64,000 bases of DNA from Acidobacteriota bacterium (GTDB taxonomy: Bacteria; Acidobacteriota; Terriglobia; Terriglobales; Acidobacteriaceae). Position numbers and translations under genes: made by a program. Shown one piece after another: positions 1 to 7,839 of the stretch. Each line of letters begins with the position of its first letter. Within the stretch, counting starts at the first letter, position 1. Location of the stretch: NCBI GenBank assembly GCA_013289795.1, contig JABCZH010000016.1:1-64000 (forward strand), read 5' to 3'. Below the pieces are notes generated by a model. That model ran no database searches. It was not told where the DNA came from and saw nothing but the letters and a program-made list of their open reading frames with translations.

Positions 1-1
1 T

Positions 2-607
2 TTCCTGATCGATACGGTCCGTTGTGCCTTGAATCCAATTCGCGGAGGAGCCGACATGCTGCACGGAGAACCGCCATGGTATCGCGCCTCCCGCGATACT
101 CGAGAAGTAGGAATTCCGTTGGAAGGAAAAACGGCTTTCTCGCCCTCCGAGGTACAAACGATCCAGGTTCCTCACCGTGGGGGCGTGTTTCTTGGATACT
201 CACATATGAGCGGGGACCCCCTATCCGGCGGAGCGGCAAGTGAGAGTGGCTGGAACTTCTCTGCAGAGAAAAAGCTGTTGCGATATTTTGGGGCGGTTGC
301 CGATTTCAGCGGGCAAAGTGGCAGTACGGCTCAGCGTGGCTTCCTGTTTGGTCTGCGCGGCGGGGCCTCGATCAGGAGGGTCCGACCCTTTGCACAGGTT
401 TTGTTCGGAGCTGCGCAACTCCGTCAGAGTAGCTACCACCCTTCTAAACTCACTACGTCTTTTGCCGAAGCCTTGGGAGTTGGGATCGATTCTCCGGTGA
501 CTCATCTTCTCAGTTGGCGCGTTGAGGCGGACAGTTTGATGACCTCTTTCGACGGCCACCTGCGACAGGACCTTCGGCTGTCCACCGGACCAGTGCTCAA
601 TTTCTAA
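2..607 (+). CDS. outer-membrane beta-barrel protein, 5' end outside window
   Basis: The frame is open from the first codon of the window, so the gene starts upstream; the first internal start-like codon is a TTG at 29. From about position 170 the translation alternates short beta strands with turns and ends in LSTGPVLNF, a terminal aromatic residue typical of beta-barrel outer-membrane proteins. The pattern (a VFLGYSHM strand, a GWNFSAE region, then a VADFSG strand) matches the small secreted barrel family common in Acidobacteriota. The substrate or role cannot be told. It ends one base before an ATG at 608, and the next gene encodes another outer-membrane enzyme, so the two may be co-transcribed. 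Confidence 0.6.
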   Translation, partial: FLIDTVRCALNPIRGGADMLHGEPPWYRASRDTREVGIPLEGKTAFSPSEVQTIQVPHRGGVFLGYSHMSGDPLSGGAASESGWNFSAEKKLLRYFGAVADFSGQSGSTAQRGFLFGLRGGASIRRVRPFAQVLFGAAQLRQSSYHPSKLTTSFAEALGVGIDSPVTHLLSWRVEADSLMTSFDGHLRQDLRLSTGPVLNF

Positions 608-643
608 ATGCTTGGTCTTCTGCAGTGGGACCAAGGAGTGGAG

Positions 644-1252
644 ATGCTATTGTCGAGATTCGGTGCCGCAGTCTTAGTTCTGACCCTGACAATCGTGCTG
701 TCTCATCATGCAGCTAACGCCCAGGAGCCTTTTCCTTCTGAAGGAAGGTGGGACATAAGTGTGTGGGTGGCTGGCGCAACCGGTGAAGAGACCAGCAACT
801 CGTTTGCGCAAGCCCAGATTTCAACCGCGGGAGTATTTGTTGGACGATTTGTCACCGGCGAATTCGGTGGAAGTTGGCGCAGCGGCAGATTGGAGTACGG
901 AGTCAACCTGGTTCCGGTACTGGTGCAATCAAGAATTCAAACTGTATACGGTGGCGGTTTTGAGCCTGTCGTACTCCGGTGGACGTCCAGCCATCGTTTA
1001 GGTCGCGGAGCGCCGTATATCGAACTGGCGGGAGGCGGCGTATTTACGAGTGCAAATCTACCTCCTGGGCGCAATACTTCACCCTTTAACTTCACCGCCC
1101 GAGGTGGCGGGGGGATTCTTATTTTCACCACCAAGCGGCGGTCATTGGATGTCGGTTGCCACTGGATGCACGCCTCCAACGCGAATCTGGCTTCGTTCAA
1201 CCCGGAATTCAACGGTGTCCAGATCAGCTTTGGTTACCACTGGTTTAAGTAA
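644..1252 (+). CDS. PagL-like lipid A deacylase / acyloxyacyl hydrolase
   Basis: This is a predicted outer-membrane enzyme of the PagL family, which removes the 3-O-linked acyl chain from lipid A. I chose the ATG at 644 because AAGGAG lies at 633-638 and because it opens a clean signal peptide ending HHAANAQ; an in-frame ATG at 608 lacks both. The C-terminal block HASNANLASFNPEFNG carries the His-x-Ser-Asn signature of the family (His176, Ser178), with Glu188 a possible third catalytic residue. It ends in GYHWFK, a barrel-type terminus. Length (202 aa) is usual for the family. The substrate is inferred from the family only. Confidence 0.72.
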   Translation: MLLSRFGAAVLVLTLTIVLSHHAANAQEPFPSEGRWDISVWVAGATGEETSNSFAQAQISTAGVFVGRFVTGEFGGSWRSGRLEYGVNLVPVLVQSRIQTVYGGGFEPVVLRWTSSHRLGRGAPYIELAGGGVFTSANLPPGRNTSPFNFTARGGGGILIFTTKRRSLDVGCHWMHASNANLASFNPEFNGVQISFGYHWFK

Positions 1253-1360
1253 GGACGCGATGAGCACGGGTATACCCCAGCAATAGCCAGTAACACCCCT
1301 AACGCCTTCGGTGCGTCGCTGACCAAGGGCCGTGAAAGGGCAATCACCCCGGGTTTCTTG

Positions 1361-2030
1361 CTAGTCTCCGGTTGGGCGACCACCCCGTGGAGTGCCGCAT
1401 TCGCGCTGCCAGCGTGCCGCCGCCTCGAACTTGGGTCGATCGACTTCGATCAGAACGTTACGCCGACCAATGTCATTCCATAGTGCCGCATCTTCCAAAA
1501 AAAATGAGCAGGCCTGCGTTCGCAGGCGTGTGATCTGCTCTACGTCTCCGTTGCCTGCAAACTGCCGCGTGGCGAGTCCCGCAGCAGAGTACAGATTCGC
1601 GAGGGTGCGCTCCATCAGCCAATCTTCAGGATCGGCCGCTACCATCGGTGCCAGAATCGCGATGCCGTCCTGGTAGCTCCGCAAAGCATGATCGGGATTC
1701 CCTCTCGCCTGAATATTCCCGAGGCCTAACAGGTTCTTTGCCAGAGCGTAACGGCCGCGAGCATCGGTGGGATCAGCCAACAGCAGAGATTGTCGAATCT
1801 CTGCCCCCTTTCTCGAATTCTCCTCGGCCTCCTTGAGCTTTCCAACTGCGGCTAACGCATTGCCCAGCGCTTGGTAGCTGTTGGCGAGGCGGTACCGGCT
1901 GTCGGAATTGGTCGGGCCGTTGCGGATCCTTGCGCAGCGCCATCAATACGATGTTGTCCAGGTCACCTCGCAATCGCTTGCGGAGGCTGGCGGCGGAGTC
2001 GCCAGTCGAAATCTGCTTACTGCTCGGGGT
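1361..2030 (-). pseudogene. remnant of Ser/Thr protein kinase with TPR tail
   Basis: Two overlapping minus-strand frames together look like the wreck of an acidobacterial receptor kinase. The upstream frame (about 2030-1930) retains the end of the kinase domain, RGDLDNIVLMALRKDPQR, the usual subdomain XI motif. The downstream frame (about 1930-1361) encodes TPR-like helices (RLANSYQALGNALAAVGK, RYALAKNLLGLGNIQA, LANLYSAAGLA). The catalytic core, the membrane segment and several hundred intervening residues of a normal member are missing, and the two parts are in different frames. It therefore cannot make a working kinase. The downstream frame could still express a small TPR protein, but no good start with a ribosome site is visible. 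Confidence 0.6.
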
Positions 2031-2078
2031 TTGCCGGGCGTTTTCAGATATAGGAAATACGTTCATGATCCGGCACAC

Positions 2079-2621
2079 GGAAGTTAATAAAGTGGCGGTC
2101 GAAGATTCCGAACACGTCGACTATTTATTTCATCGTCTCTTCGCATTGATTCGCCTTATACTTAGAAAATCGGGTCGTGGCGGCTAGATCTAATTTAAAA
2201 CTCGAATCCCTCTTTAGTATTTAGTTTTTTTGTTTCCTTGAGCAAGCGACTTCCCCGCCGGATTTTTAATAGAAATCTACTGTGCCGTTGTCCTTTCGAC
2301 CCCTTACAACGATTTCAAGACGCACTGAGGCGCGAGCGTACGCTCGATTTCCGGCATCATGGCCTGATAGTCCATACTGTTCCCTTTGCCAGTGAGTATT
2401 TCTCCTCGTCCCGGCGAAGAAGTCAAGTTATTAAATCGCACATGCGTCTTCGTTTTCCGGAGGTCGAACCGAGCTTTTCGTTGGCTACCGTCAACCGGTT
2501 AAGGCATGACTCGCTCTGGTTTCCCTGGCTGTCGGCGTTTCTGCGTGCTGTCTCGCCACGATTGAGGAACACTGGGCAATTACGGGCAGCGCGAAAACGG
2601 TCCGTCACGAGTCAATCAATC
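2079..2621. other. gene-poor spacer
   Basis: No convincing gene is seen here. A 140-codon plus-strand frame at 2238-2660 has no ribosome site, no recognizable motif and an Arg/Ser-rich composition typical of a chance frame. The first third is unusually AT-rich for this window, including a run of seven T near 2225. It separates the dead kinase from a small regulator gene and is probably decayed sequence. Confidence 0.4.
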
Positions 2622-2798
2622 TCAGGTCCTTTTCGTCTCTCGTCGTCTTGGGGTGGTTAGTTCCTGTTCCTCCCAGAGCCTTGTCAAAGTTGTCTCCAAA
2701 TAATTCGTCAGGGACCGTCGGTCTTTTTCGGCCTCTTCGATCAGGCGTCGTTTGAATTCAGCGGAAACTCGGAAGTTTAAAGTCTCCTTCTTTTTCAT
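2622..2798 (-). CDS. ribbon-helix-helix (CopG/Arc-like) DNA-binding protein
   Basis: A 58-residue protein starting MKKKETLNFRVSAEF. The short beta strand (LNFRVS) followed by two helices (EFKRRLIEEAEKD, SLTNYLETTLTRLWEEQE) is the ribbon-helix-helix fold used by CopG/Arc repressors and many antitoxins. An alternative TTG start lies nine bases upstream; neither has a strong ribosome site. No toxin gene is adjacent on either side, so this is either a solitary repressor or an orphan antitoxin. It is transcribed away from the operator-like palindrome at 2880-2909, a plausible target site, though that link is inferred from position only. Confidence 0.6.
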   Translation of the reverse strand: MKKKETLNFRVSAEFKRRLIEEAEKDRRSLTNYLETTLTRLWEEQELTTPRRRETKRT

Positions 2799-2869
2799 AT
2801 GACCCAACGCAAACCCCGGAGCGATGCTACAGAACGCACAGATGAATGGTCAAGCGGATCATTTTGGGC

Positions 2870-2909
2870 TTGACAATCTGTAATGCATATTGCATCATAT
2901 GTGCATTAC
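2870..2909 (+). promoter_or_regulatory. promoter -35 box with palindromic operator
   Basis: A consensus TTGACA lies at 2870-2875. Immediately downstream is a perfect 8-base inverted repeat, GTAATGCA at 2880-2887 and TGCATTAC at 2902-2909, with further near-symmetry inside (ATAT and ATATG). The repeat covers the place where a -10 box would sit (CATCAT at 17 bases spacing or TCATAT at 19), so a protein bound there would block transcription of the gene starting at 2928. The nearby ribbon-helix-helix protein is the obvious candidate ligand. This is read from sequence only. Confidence 0.5.
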
Positions 2910-2927
2910 GTTTTCGGGAGGCACACC

Positions 2928-3719
2928 ATGCCAGTTTCCACAGACTCCTTATTCCGCCGTAACAAAAGACTTGCACGTCAGAGGTGGGGACCAGCAATCA
3001 ATTACGATGCTCTAGAAATCCTGAAGTCCTTCTCTAAGGACTTCTGCCTTTCCATCTCCTCTGGGGACTTGTTATTTCTGGACAGAGGCTGGTACGTGAC
3101 TCACGTTGGCCTCATCCGACTAGCCCGACGAAACCGGTGCCACGGGATCCTAGCTGAACCTGCACAAGAGTTTTGCGATCCCAAAGAGGCACGTTGGGCC
3201 TTTCGGGCGACCGTCTACAAGTCCCGAACCTGCAAAGGCTTTGTTGGCTATGGCGACGCCGATCCTTCCAACGTGTCTGCCCTCGTTCACGGCGCCGAGA
3301 TGCGTGTCGCGGAAACCCGAGCCGTCAACCGCGCCCTGCGTAAGGCCTACGGAATCGGCATCTGCTCGGTCGAGGAGATTGGATCCTTTGCTGGTAAACC
3401 CACTTCGTCTCCAGAGTCGAGGAAGTTGCCACGGCCGGCAAATGGCAACGGGAACGGCGGTGGCCGCACCGTCCGCGATCGCCTATGCCAACTCATTCGG
3501 CAACATCAACTCGACGCCACTTTGGTCAAGGCCTACGCGACCGACTTTTGTGGCGTAAAGGCGTTGCGTGACGCTACCAAGGAGCAGGTCGAGACCTTCG
3601 TCGCCCACCTGGCCGACTGGGCCGAGAAAGACCGCAATGCCCTGCTCTGCCAACTCACCTTCGGGCGCGGTTCGACCCGAAGCTATCGCGGAACTAGAAA
3701 ATGCCCGTTTGTCCACTGA
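2928..3719 (+). CDS. Rad52/ERF-like single-strand annealing protein, chimeric C-terminus
   Basis: The ATG at 2928 follows GGGAGG at 2916-2921. The central segment GFVGYGDADPSNVSALV then AEMRVAETRAVNRALRKAYG has the 'AETRAxxRAL' helix seen in phage and bacterial ERF/Rad52-type DNA annealing proteins. A Gly/Asn-rich linker (about residues 170-182) leads to a small helical C-terminal domain. I recognise the sequence type as recurring in Acidobacteriota without a firm name. From about residue 246 the frame runs into sequence that, one frame over, encodes arsenate reductase, so the last 18 or so residues are foreign and the original C-terminus is lost. It may still be functional because both visible domains are complete. 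Family assignment is tentative. Confidence 0.5.
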   Translation: MPVSTDSLFRRNKRLARQRWGPAINYDALEILKSFSKDFCLSISSGDLLFLDRGWYVTHVGLIRLARRNRCHGILAEPAQEFCDPKEARWAFRATVYKSRTCKGFVGYGDADPSNVSALVHGAEMRVAETRAVNRALRKAYGIGICSVEEIGSFAGKPTSSPESRKLPRPANGNGNGGGRTVRDRLCQLIRQHQLDATLVKAYATDFCGVKALRDATKEQVETFVAHLADWAEKDRNALLCQLTFGRGSTRSYRGTRKCPFVH

Positions 3720-4026
3720 CTGGCTCCGAAGCAAGAGCTGGGATGAGTTCGCAAAGCCTGATGCCCCAAAACTCGATTTAGTCTTCACCGTTTGTGACAA
3801 CGCTGCCAAAGAAGTGTGCCCCATCTGGCCGGGTCAGCCTATGACCGCTCACTGGGGAGTTGCCGACCCGGCTGCGGTTCGTGGCACGGCGGAGGAAATC
3901 AAGCGTGTATACCGTGATGCCTTTGTGACTCTAGAACGCCGTATCGGCCTCTTCCTTTGCCTTCCCCTCGCTACCATCGACAAGCTGGCAATCAAGAAAG
4001 AAATCGACAGTATCGGTCACCAATGA
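3667..4026 (+). pseudogene. 5'-truncated arsenate reductase (ArsC, LMW-phosphatase type)
   Basis: From RPEAIAEL onward the frame matches the C-terminal two thirds of low-molecular-weight phosphatase-type arsenate reductases: LRSKSWDEFAKPDAPKLD, then VFTVCDNAAKEVCP, WPGQPMTAHWG and the DPAAV block. The N-terminal P-loop with the catalytic CX5R and the first strand are absent. They have been replaced by the preceding annealing-protein gene, so this cannot reduce arsenate. Its TGA stop at 4024-4026 overlaps the ATG at 4023 of the aquaporin gene, preserving the ATGA coupling of an original arsC-aquaglyceroporin operon. Confidence 0.72.
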
Positions 4027-4721
4027 AATTCAATCTGCGTGCCAGACTCACGGCTGAATTTCTAGGCGCGCGTTTCTCGTTGCCGCCGTGATCGGCTGGC
4101 ATCATGGGCGAACGCCTGGCGGATGGAAACGTGTCAATTGCGCTGCTTGCGAACACGATTGCGACCGGCGCGGCGTTGGTCGCTCTGATTCTGACGTTTG
4201 GGCCGATTTCCGGCGCACACTTGAATCCAGCGGTTACGCTCGCCGATGCAATTGAGCACGGTATTCCTTGGCCCGAAGCGGTGGCTTACGTATTTGTGCA
4301 ATGCGGAGGAGGAGTTGCCGGAGCGGTCACAGCTCATCTGATGTTTGGACTGCGCTGGTACTCCTTCTCCTCACATTCCCGGCATGGATGGGCGCTGGTT
4401 CTGAGTGAGTTTGTGGCAACGTTCGGACTATTGTCGGTGATCTGGGGCTGCTCACGATTACGCTCAGGAGCGGTGCCATTCGCCGTCGCGAGCTACATCA
4501 CCGCCGCTTACCGGTTCACCGCGTCAACCTCCTTTGCGAATCCGGCAGTCACAATGGCCCGCTCATTGTCCGACAGCTTTGCTGGGATTCGACCGCCAGA
4601 CGTTCCGTTGTTTATAGTGGCGCAGATCGCAGGCGCCGTATGTGCGACCTTCTTGTTTCGTTGGCTCGTCCTGGACTTGCGGGCACACGCGGACGAGGTG
4701 TTGGTGCCTCACTCTCGTTAG
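4023..4721 (+). pseudogene. aquaglyceroporin (MIP family), frameshifted N-terminus
   Basis: From 4104 a 205-codon frame encodes a MIP channel with both pore motifs, HLNPAVT near residue 47 and FANPAVTMARSLSD near residue 149. Such channels in ars operons let arsenite out. The original start is the ATG at 4023 (MKFNLRARLTAEFLG), but two small indels, about one base lost near 4068 and two near 4098, shift the frame through the first helix and create a TGA at 4089. The frame is restored at 4104. Translation from 4104 would lack helix 1. No strong ribosome site precedes 4104, so I treat it as a probable pseudogene; a shortened product cannot be excluded. Confidence 0.65.
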
Positions 4722-4772
4722 AGAACAGCCAAGCCGCCATTTCATCTTGACTCTGGACTATGCTCCATTACG

Positions 4773-4964
4773 ATTGTCGAGGAATGGAGCACTGCACAAG
4801 CTGCTTCACGTCCTGGTCTCGCTGCTGGTCGGCGTGTCTCGCTCGATCCTGTCACCTATCTCGGAGTGATCGCACTGCTCGCAGGCGTATCGGTGATCGC
4901 GTGCTGAGCGCCCGTTTGGCGCGCCGCGCAAGTTGATCCCTCAATTACTTTGCGGACGGAGTAG
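4773..4964 (+). pseudogene. internally deleted copy of an ADOP permease gene (both ends only)
   Basis: Bases 4773-4816 resemble the leader and first codons of the intact permease gene at 17052 (about 23 of 30 bases across the start region). Bases 4813-4964 match its last 153 bases (19332-19484) at roughly 85% identity. The two halves meet at a shared CTGG, as expected if about 2.26 kb was deleted between short repeats. The remaining tail has a one-base deletion (about 4834) and a Trp codon changed to TGA (about 4905). It is a dead paralogue whose 3' end now overlaps the convergent lipoprotein gene. Confidence 0.7.
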
Positions 4965-7736
4965 CACCGTACCCGACGGCTCTGCACCTTGAGCTGGTCT
5001 CAGGCCATCGTTGTCGAGACCGCGCCGTTTCGGCGCCGGCGGTGAAATGTCAATGCACATCGTCGCCTCGCAGGTCTCGGAACCGCCCGGGCAGTTCGGT
5101 ATCCCGCCGATCGCGGCCGTGACCGCCACAAAGCCGTCAGTCTGCCCCGGCTGTGTGTTGCACTGAGCGACCTGCACGTAGCTAGTGCCGAGAACTCCAG
5201 GAGCCTTGTACCCAAGGTCGTCTCCGCCGGGCACGTTAAAGGATTGGTTGTTGCAGACTGGGAACCCCCCATCTCCAGGATAGGAAAAGCATCCCGGCCC
5301 GCCTTTGTCCTTGTACTGTCCGAACGGCTTGCCGCAGTTTTCGCCCGAAGGCGCCAGGGAATTGCAGCTCATCGTCCAGTTCACATTGTCCGCGTTGAAA
5401 TCAGGAATGTTGATCGCAGTCGCGAAGAAGGTGACTTGGTTTTGGGAACCGGCCTGGATTGAAAGCGTAGAGGGGTTTATGGAAATTGATGCCTGCGCGT
5501 TGTTGGTAACTTCCTGTGTAACCGTCTGCTGCACGCCGGCGGCAGCCTGCGCGGTCGCGGTTATGTTCACAAAATAGGGATCGGGCAGCCCCACGACGTC
5601 AGGCGCGGTGTAGGTCGTAGAGGTACCGTTGGTCGTCGTGGGGCTGATGGTTCCGCACGGCGTGGGTAAACCCGTCGTGCAAACTCCACCACCCTTGGGC
5701 GAGAGTGTCCAGGTGACCATCTGGTCGCTGGTATTGTTCACGGTGGCCGTATAGTTGGGATTGCTTTGCCCCGGCAACAACGGCGGAGGCGGATCCGGCG
5801 AAATCTGGATGGTGATGTTGCTCTGCAAGGGTATGATCGTCACTTGCACCTTGTTGGATACGACCGCAGGGTCGGCTTCCGGAATAGCAGTGATGAAAAC
5901 CGGATTCGAATTCGGTACGATCGCCGGCGCGATGTAATCCTCCTCGCTCAGGTTCTGGCTGTCCTGCACCATCACGCCCACCGTCGAGTTCCCTCCGAGA
6001 ATGTTGTTTACATACCAGGACACGGTTTGATCGGTCGAGCCAATCACGTTCGCCGTGAATGGCCCTCCCTCTAGCGTAGTTTGCACGGTAAGTGGACCCG
6101 GCGGTGTAACTTGCACGCTGATCTGGTTGGGGCTAATCATGACTGTGGCCGTAGCGAAGCGCGAAGGAGCTCCTTCGGGAACGGCTTTTATGATGACCGT
6201 CGCCGGCGTCGGAACCTCTGCCGGCGCCGTGTAGGTCACTAGGTCGGAGCCTTGATCGGGGGAAATCGTTCCCAGCGTCGCGTTACCGCCAAGCACACAG
6301 TTGGATGGATTCGAATTCTGCGTGCACACGTACCAATCGCCATTGATGTTGCTTATCCCGCTGACTTGCAGAAGGAACTGTTGCGAGTCATTGATTCCCA
6401 ATTGCTCGGTCCCATTTAGGCAAGCCGTCGGGTAGCAGACCAACGAAACCGTCACGATTGGAGCGGTTATGGTCACCGGGACCGTGGCGTGTAGCGCAGG
6501 GTCGGCGTTGGGAATGGCGCTCACAACTATGACGGGGGGCGTGGGCGCGGTCGTCGGCGCGGCGTAGTCACCCTGGTCGGCAACGACCGCGTTCGGCGTG
6601 ATCGTTCCGAAGGTTGAATTGCCGCCGGTGATTCCGTTCACCTGCCAGGTCACCGTCTGCACGTTTGTATTTCCGACGGTCGCCGTAAAAGGCGCTTGCG
6701 CACCCGTAAGAATGTTCTCCTGCCCGGAGACTGAAACTGTGACACCGAGCGCCGGTGGCGGACTGATGGTGAGGCTTGCATTGCTGCTCCGCGACGGCTG
6801 CGCGTTCGATACCGCTGTCACGATTACAGCGCTTCCAAGAGCAGGAACCTGGGCGGGGGCGGTATAGAGTCCCGTGGTGGCGCTTGGTGATCCGATGGTC
6901 CCATTGAGTGTCGAGCCGCCGGGACTGCCATCCACCCGCCAGGAAACCGAATCGTCGCTGGCGTTGATCACATCGGCGGTGAAGGTGAAGTTGGTTTGCG
7001 CCTGGGCCACGGCCAGCACGGGGGTGACGGTGACAGTCGCAATGCTGGGCGGCCCTGCGGAAAGCGTGACCGTGCACGACGTAAAGTGCGTGGGCTCGGC
7101 ATGCGAAACCGACTTGATGGTGACCGTCGGAGGACTTGGAAGCGTGGCCGGAGCCGTGTACACGGCAGTATTGTTCGGTCCTGGGGCAATCGTGCCCACC
7201 TTCGAATTACCGTTCGCAATGCCATTGACCTGCCACACCACCGACGTGTCGGCCGGGCCGGTCACCCCGCCCGAAAGTTTGAGTCCAGCCCCGGCTTGCA
7301 CATAAGCAGCCCCCGTCGGAGACATGAAAACCTGCGCAGGAAACAACGTCCCGGTAATCGTGGCCGTGGCATTCCCGCTCTTCGTACTGTCCGCAGTCGC
7401 CACCGCCGTGATGGTGACTGTAGGCGGACTCGGAACGAATTGCGGAGCCGTGTAATTTCCCGAGCTGTCGATGGTGCCAATAATCGGGGCGCCTCCCGGT
7501 AGCCCGTTGACCTGCCATTGCACGGTTTGTTCGCCGGAGTTATTCACCACTGCGGTGAAGGTCCGAGTGGTGGTGGTCCCCACGGTCATGACGGGGGGGG
7601 TGATGGTCACCGAGACCTCACCGAGTGGGTTGAAGCCGCTGATGGGGGCAGAAGTCGCGCCACCACAGCCCACTACCACAGCCATCGCGCTCAAGCAGAC
7701 AACCACGAAAACGGCACGCCACATATTGTTGGACAT
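4941..7736 (-). CDS. large lipoprotein with about eight tandem Ig-like domains
   Basis: The start at 7736 follows GGAG and opens a lipoprotein signal ending VVGC (Cys24); an in-frame ATG at 7847 adds 37 unlikely residues. The 931-residue product is built from about eight repeats of roughly 100 residues, each with an FTA.V.N strand, a VxWQVNG motif, a GTI...YTAP turn and a VTI.AV... strand ending in TITP/TISP. These are bacterial Ig-like domains of a kind common in acidobacterial surface proteins. The last repeat is longer and has eight or more Cys residues. The final codons (VLLRPQSN) are antisense to the tail of the dead permease gene, so the original C-terminus has probably been replaced. 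Function is likely adhesive or structural at the cell surface. Confidence 0.75.
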   Translation of the reverse strand: MSNNMWRAVFVVVCLSAMAVVVGCGGATSAPISGFNPLGEVSVTITPPVMTVGTTTTRTFTAVVNNSGEQTVQWQVNGLPGGAPIIGTIDSSGNYTAPQFVPSPPTVTITAVATADSTKSGNATATITGTLFPAQVFMSPTGAAYVQAGAGLKLSGGVTGPADTSVVWQVNGIANGNSKVGTIAPGPNNTAVYTAPATLPSPPTVTIKSVSHAEPTHFTSCTVTLSAGPPSIATVTVTPVLAVAQAQTNFTFTADVINASDDSVSWRVDGSPGGSTLNGTIGSPSATTGLYTAPAQVPALGSAVIVTAVSNAQPSRSSNASLTISPPPALGVTVSVSGQENILTGAQAPFTATVGNTNVQTVTWQVNGITGGNSTFGTITPNAVVADQGDYAAPTTAPTPPVIVVSAIPNADPALHATVPVTITAPIVTVSLVCYPTACLNGTEQLGINDSQQFLLQVSGISNINGDWYVCTQNSNPSNCVLGGNATLGTISPDQGSDLVTYTAPAEVPTPATVIIKAVPEGAPSRFATATVMISPNQISVQVTPPGPLTVQTTLEGGPFTANVIGSTDQTVSWYVNNILGGNSTVGVMVQDSQNLSEEDYIAPAIVPNSNPVFITAIPEADPAVVSNKVQVTIIPLQSNITIQISPDPPPPLLPGQSNPNYTATVNNTSDQMVTWTLSPKGGGVCTTGLPTPCGTISPTTTNGTSTTYTAPDVVGLPDPYFVNITATAQAAAGVQQTVTQEVTNNAQASISINPSTLSIQAGSQNQVTFFATAINIPDFNADNVNWTMSCNSLAPSGENCGKPFGQYKDKGGPGCFSYPGDGGFPVCNNQSFNVPGGDDLGYKAPGVLGTSYVQVAQCNTQPGQTDGFVAVTAAIGGIPNCPGGSETCEATMCIDISPPAPKRRGLDNDGLRPAQGAEPSGTVLLRPQSN

Positions 7737-7839
7737 TCGGGGACTCCGGCTCAGGTATGACGTTCTAGCCAGCATGTAATTCTGATTTCTCGCCCTTTCG
7801 CCAGGGTGCGGACCGGGCGGCCGCTGCATCCACCGCCCG

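Noticed and set aside
2238-2660. 140-codon plus-strand frame in the spacer
   Set aside because: No ribosome site, Arg/Ser-rich random composition, and it overlaps the end of a credible minus-strand regulator.
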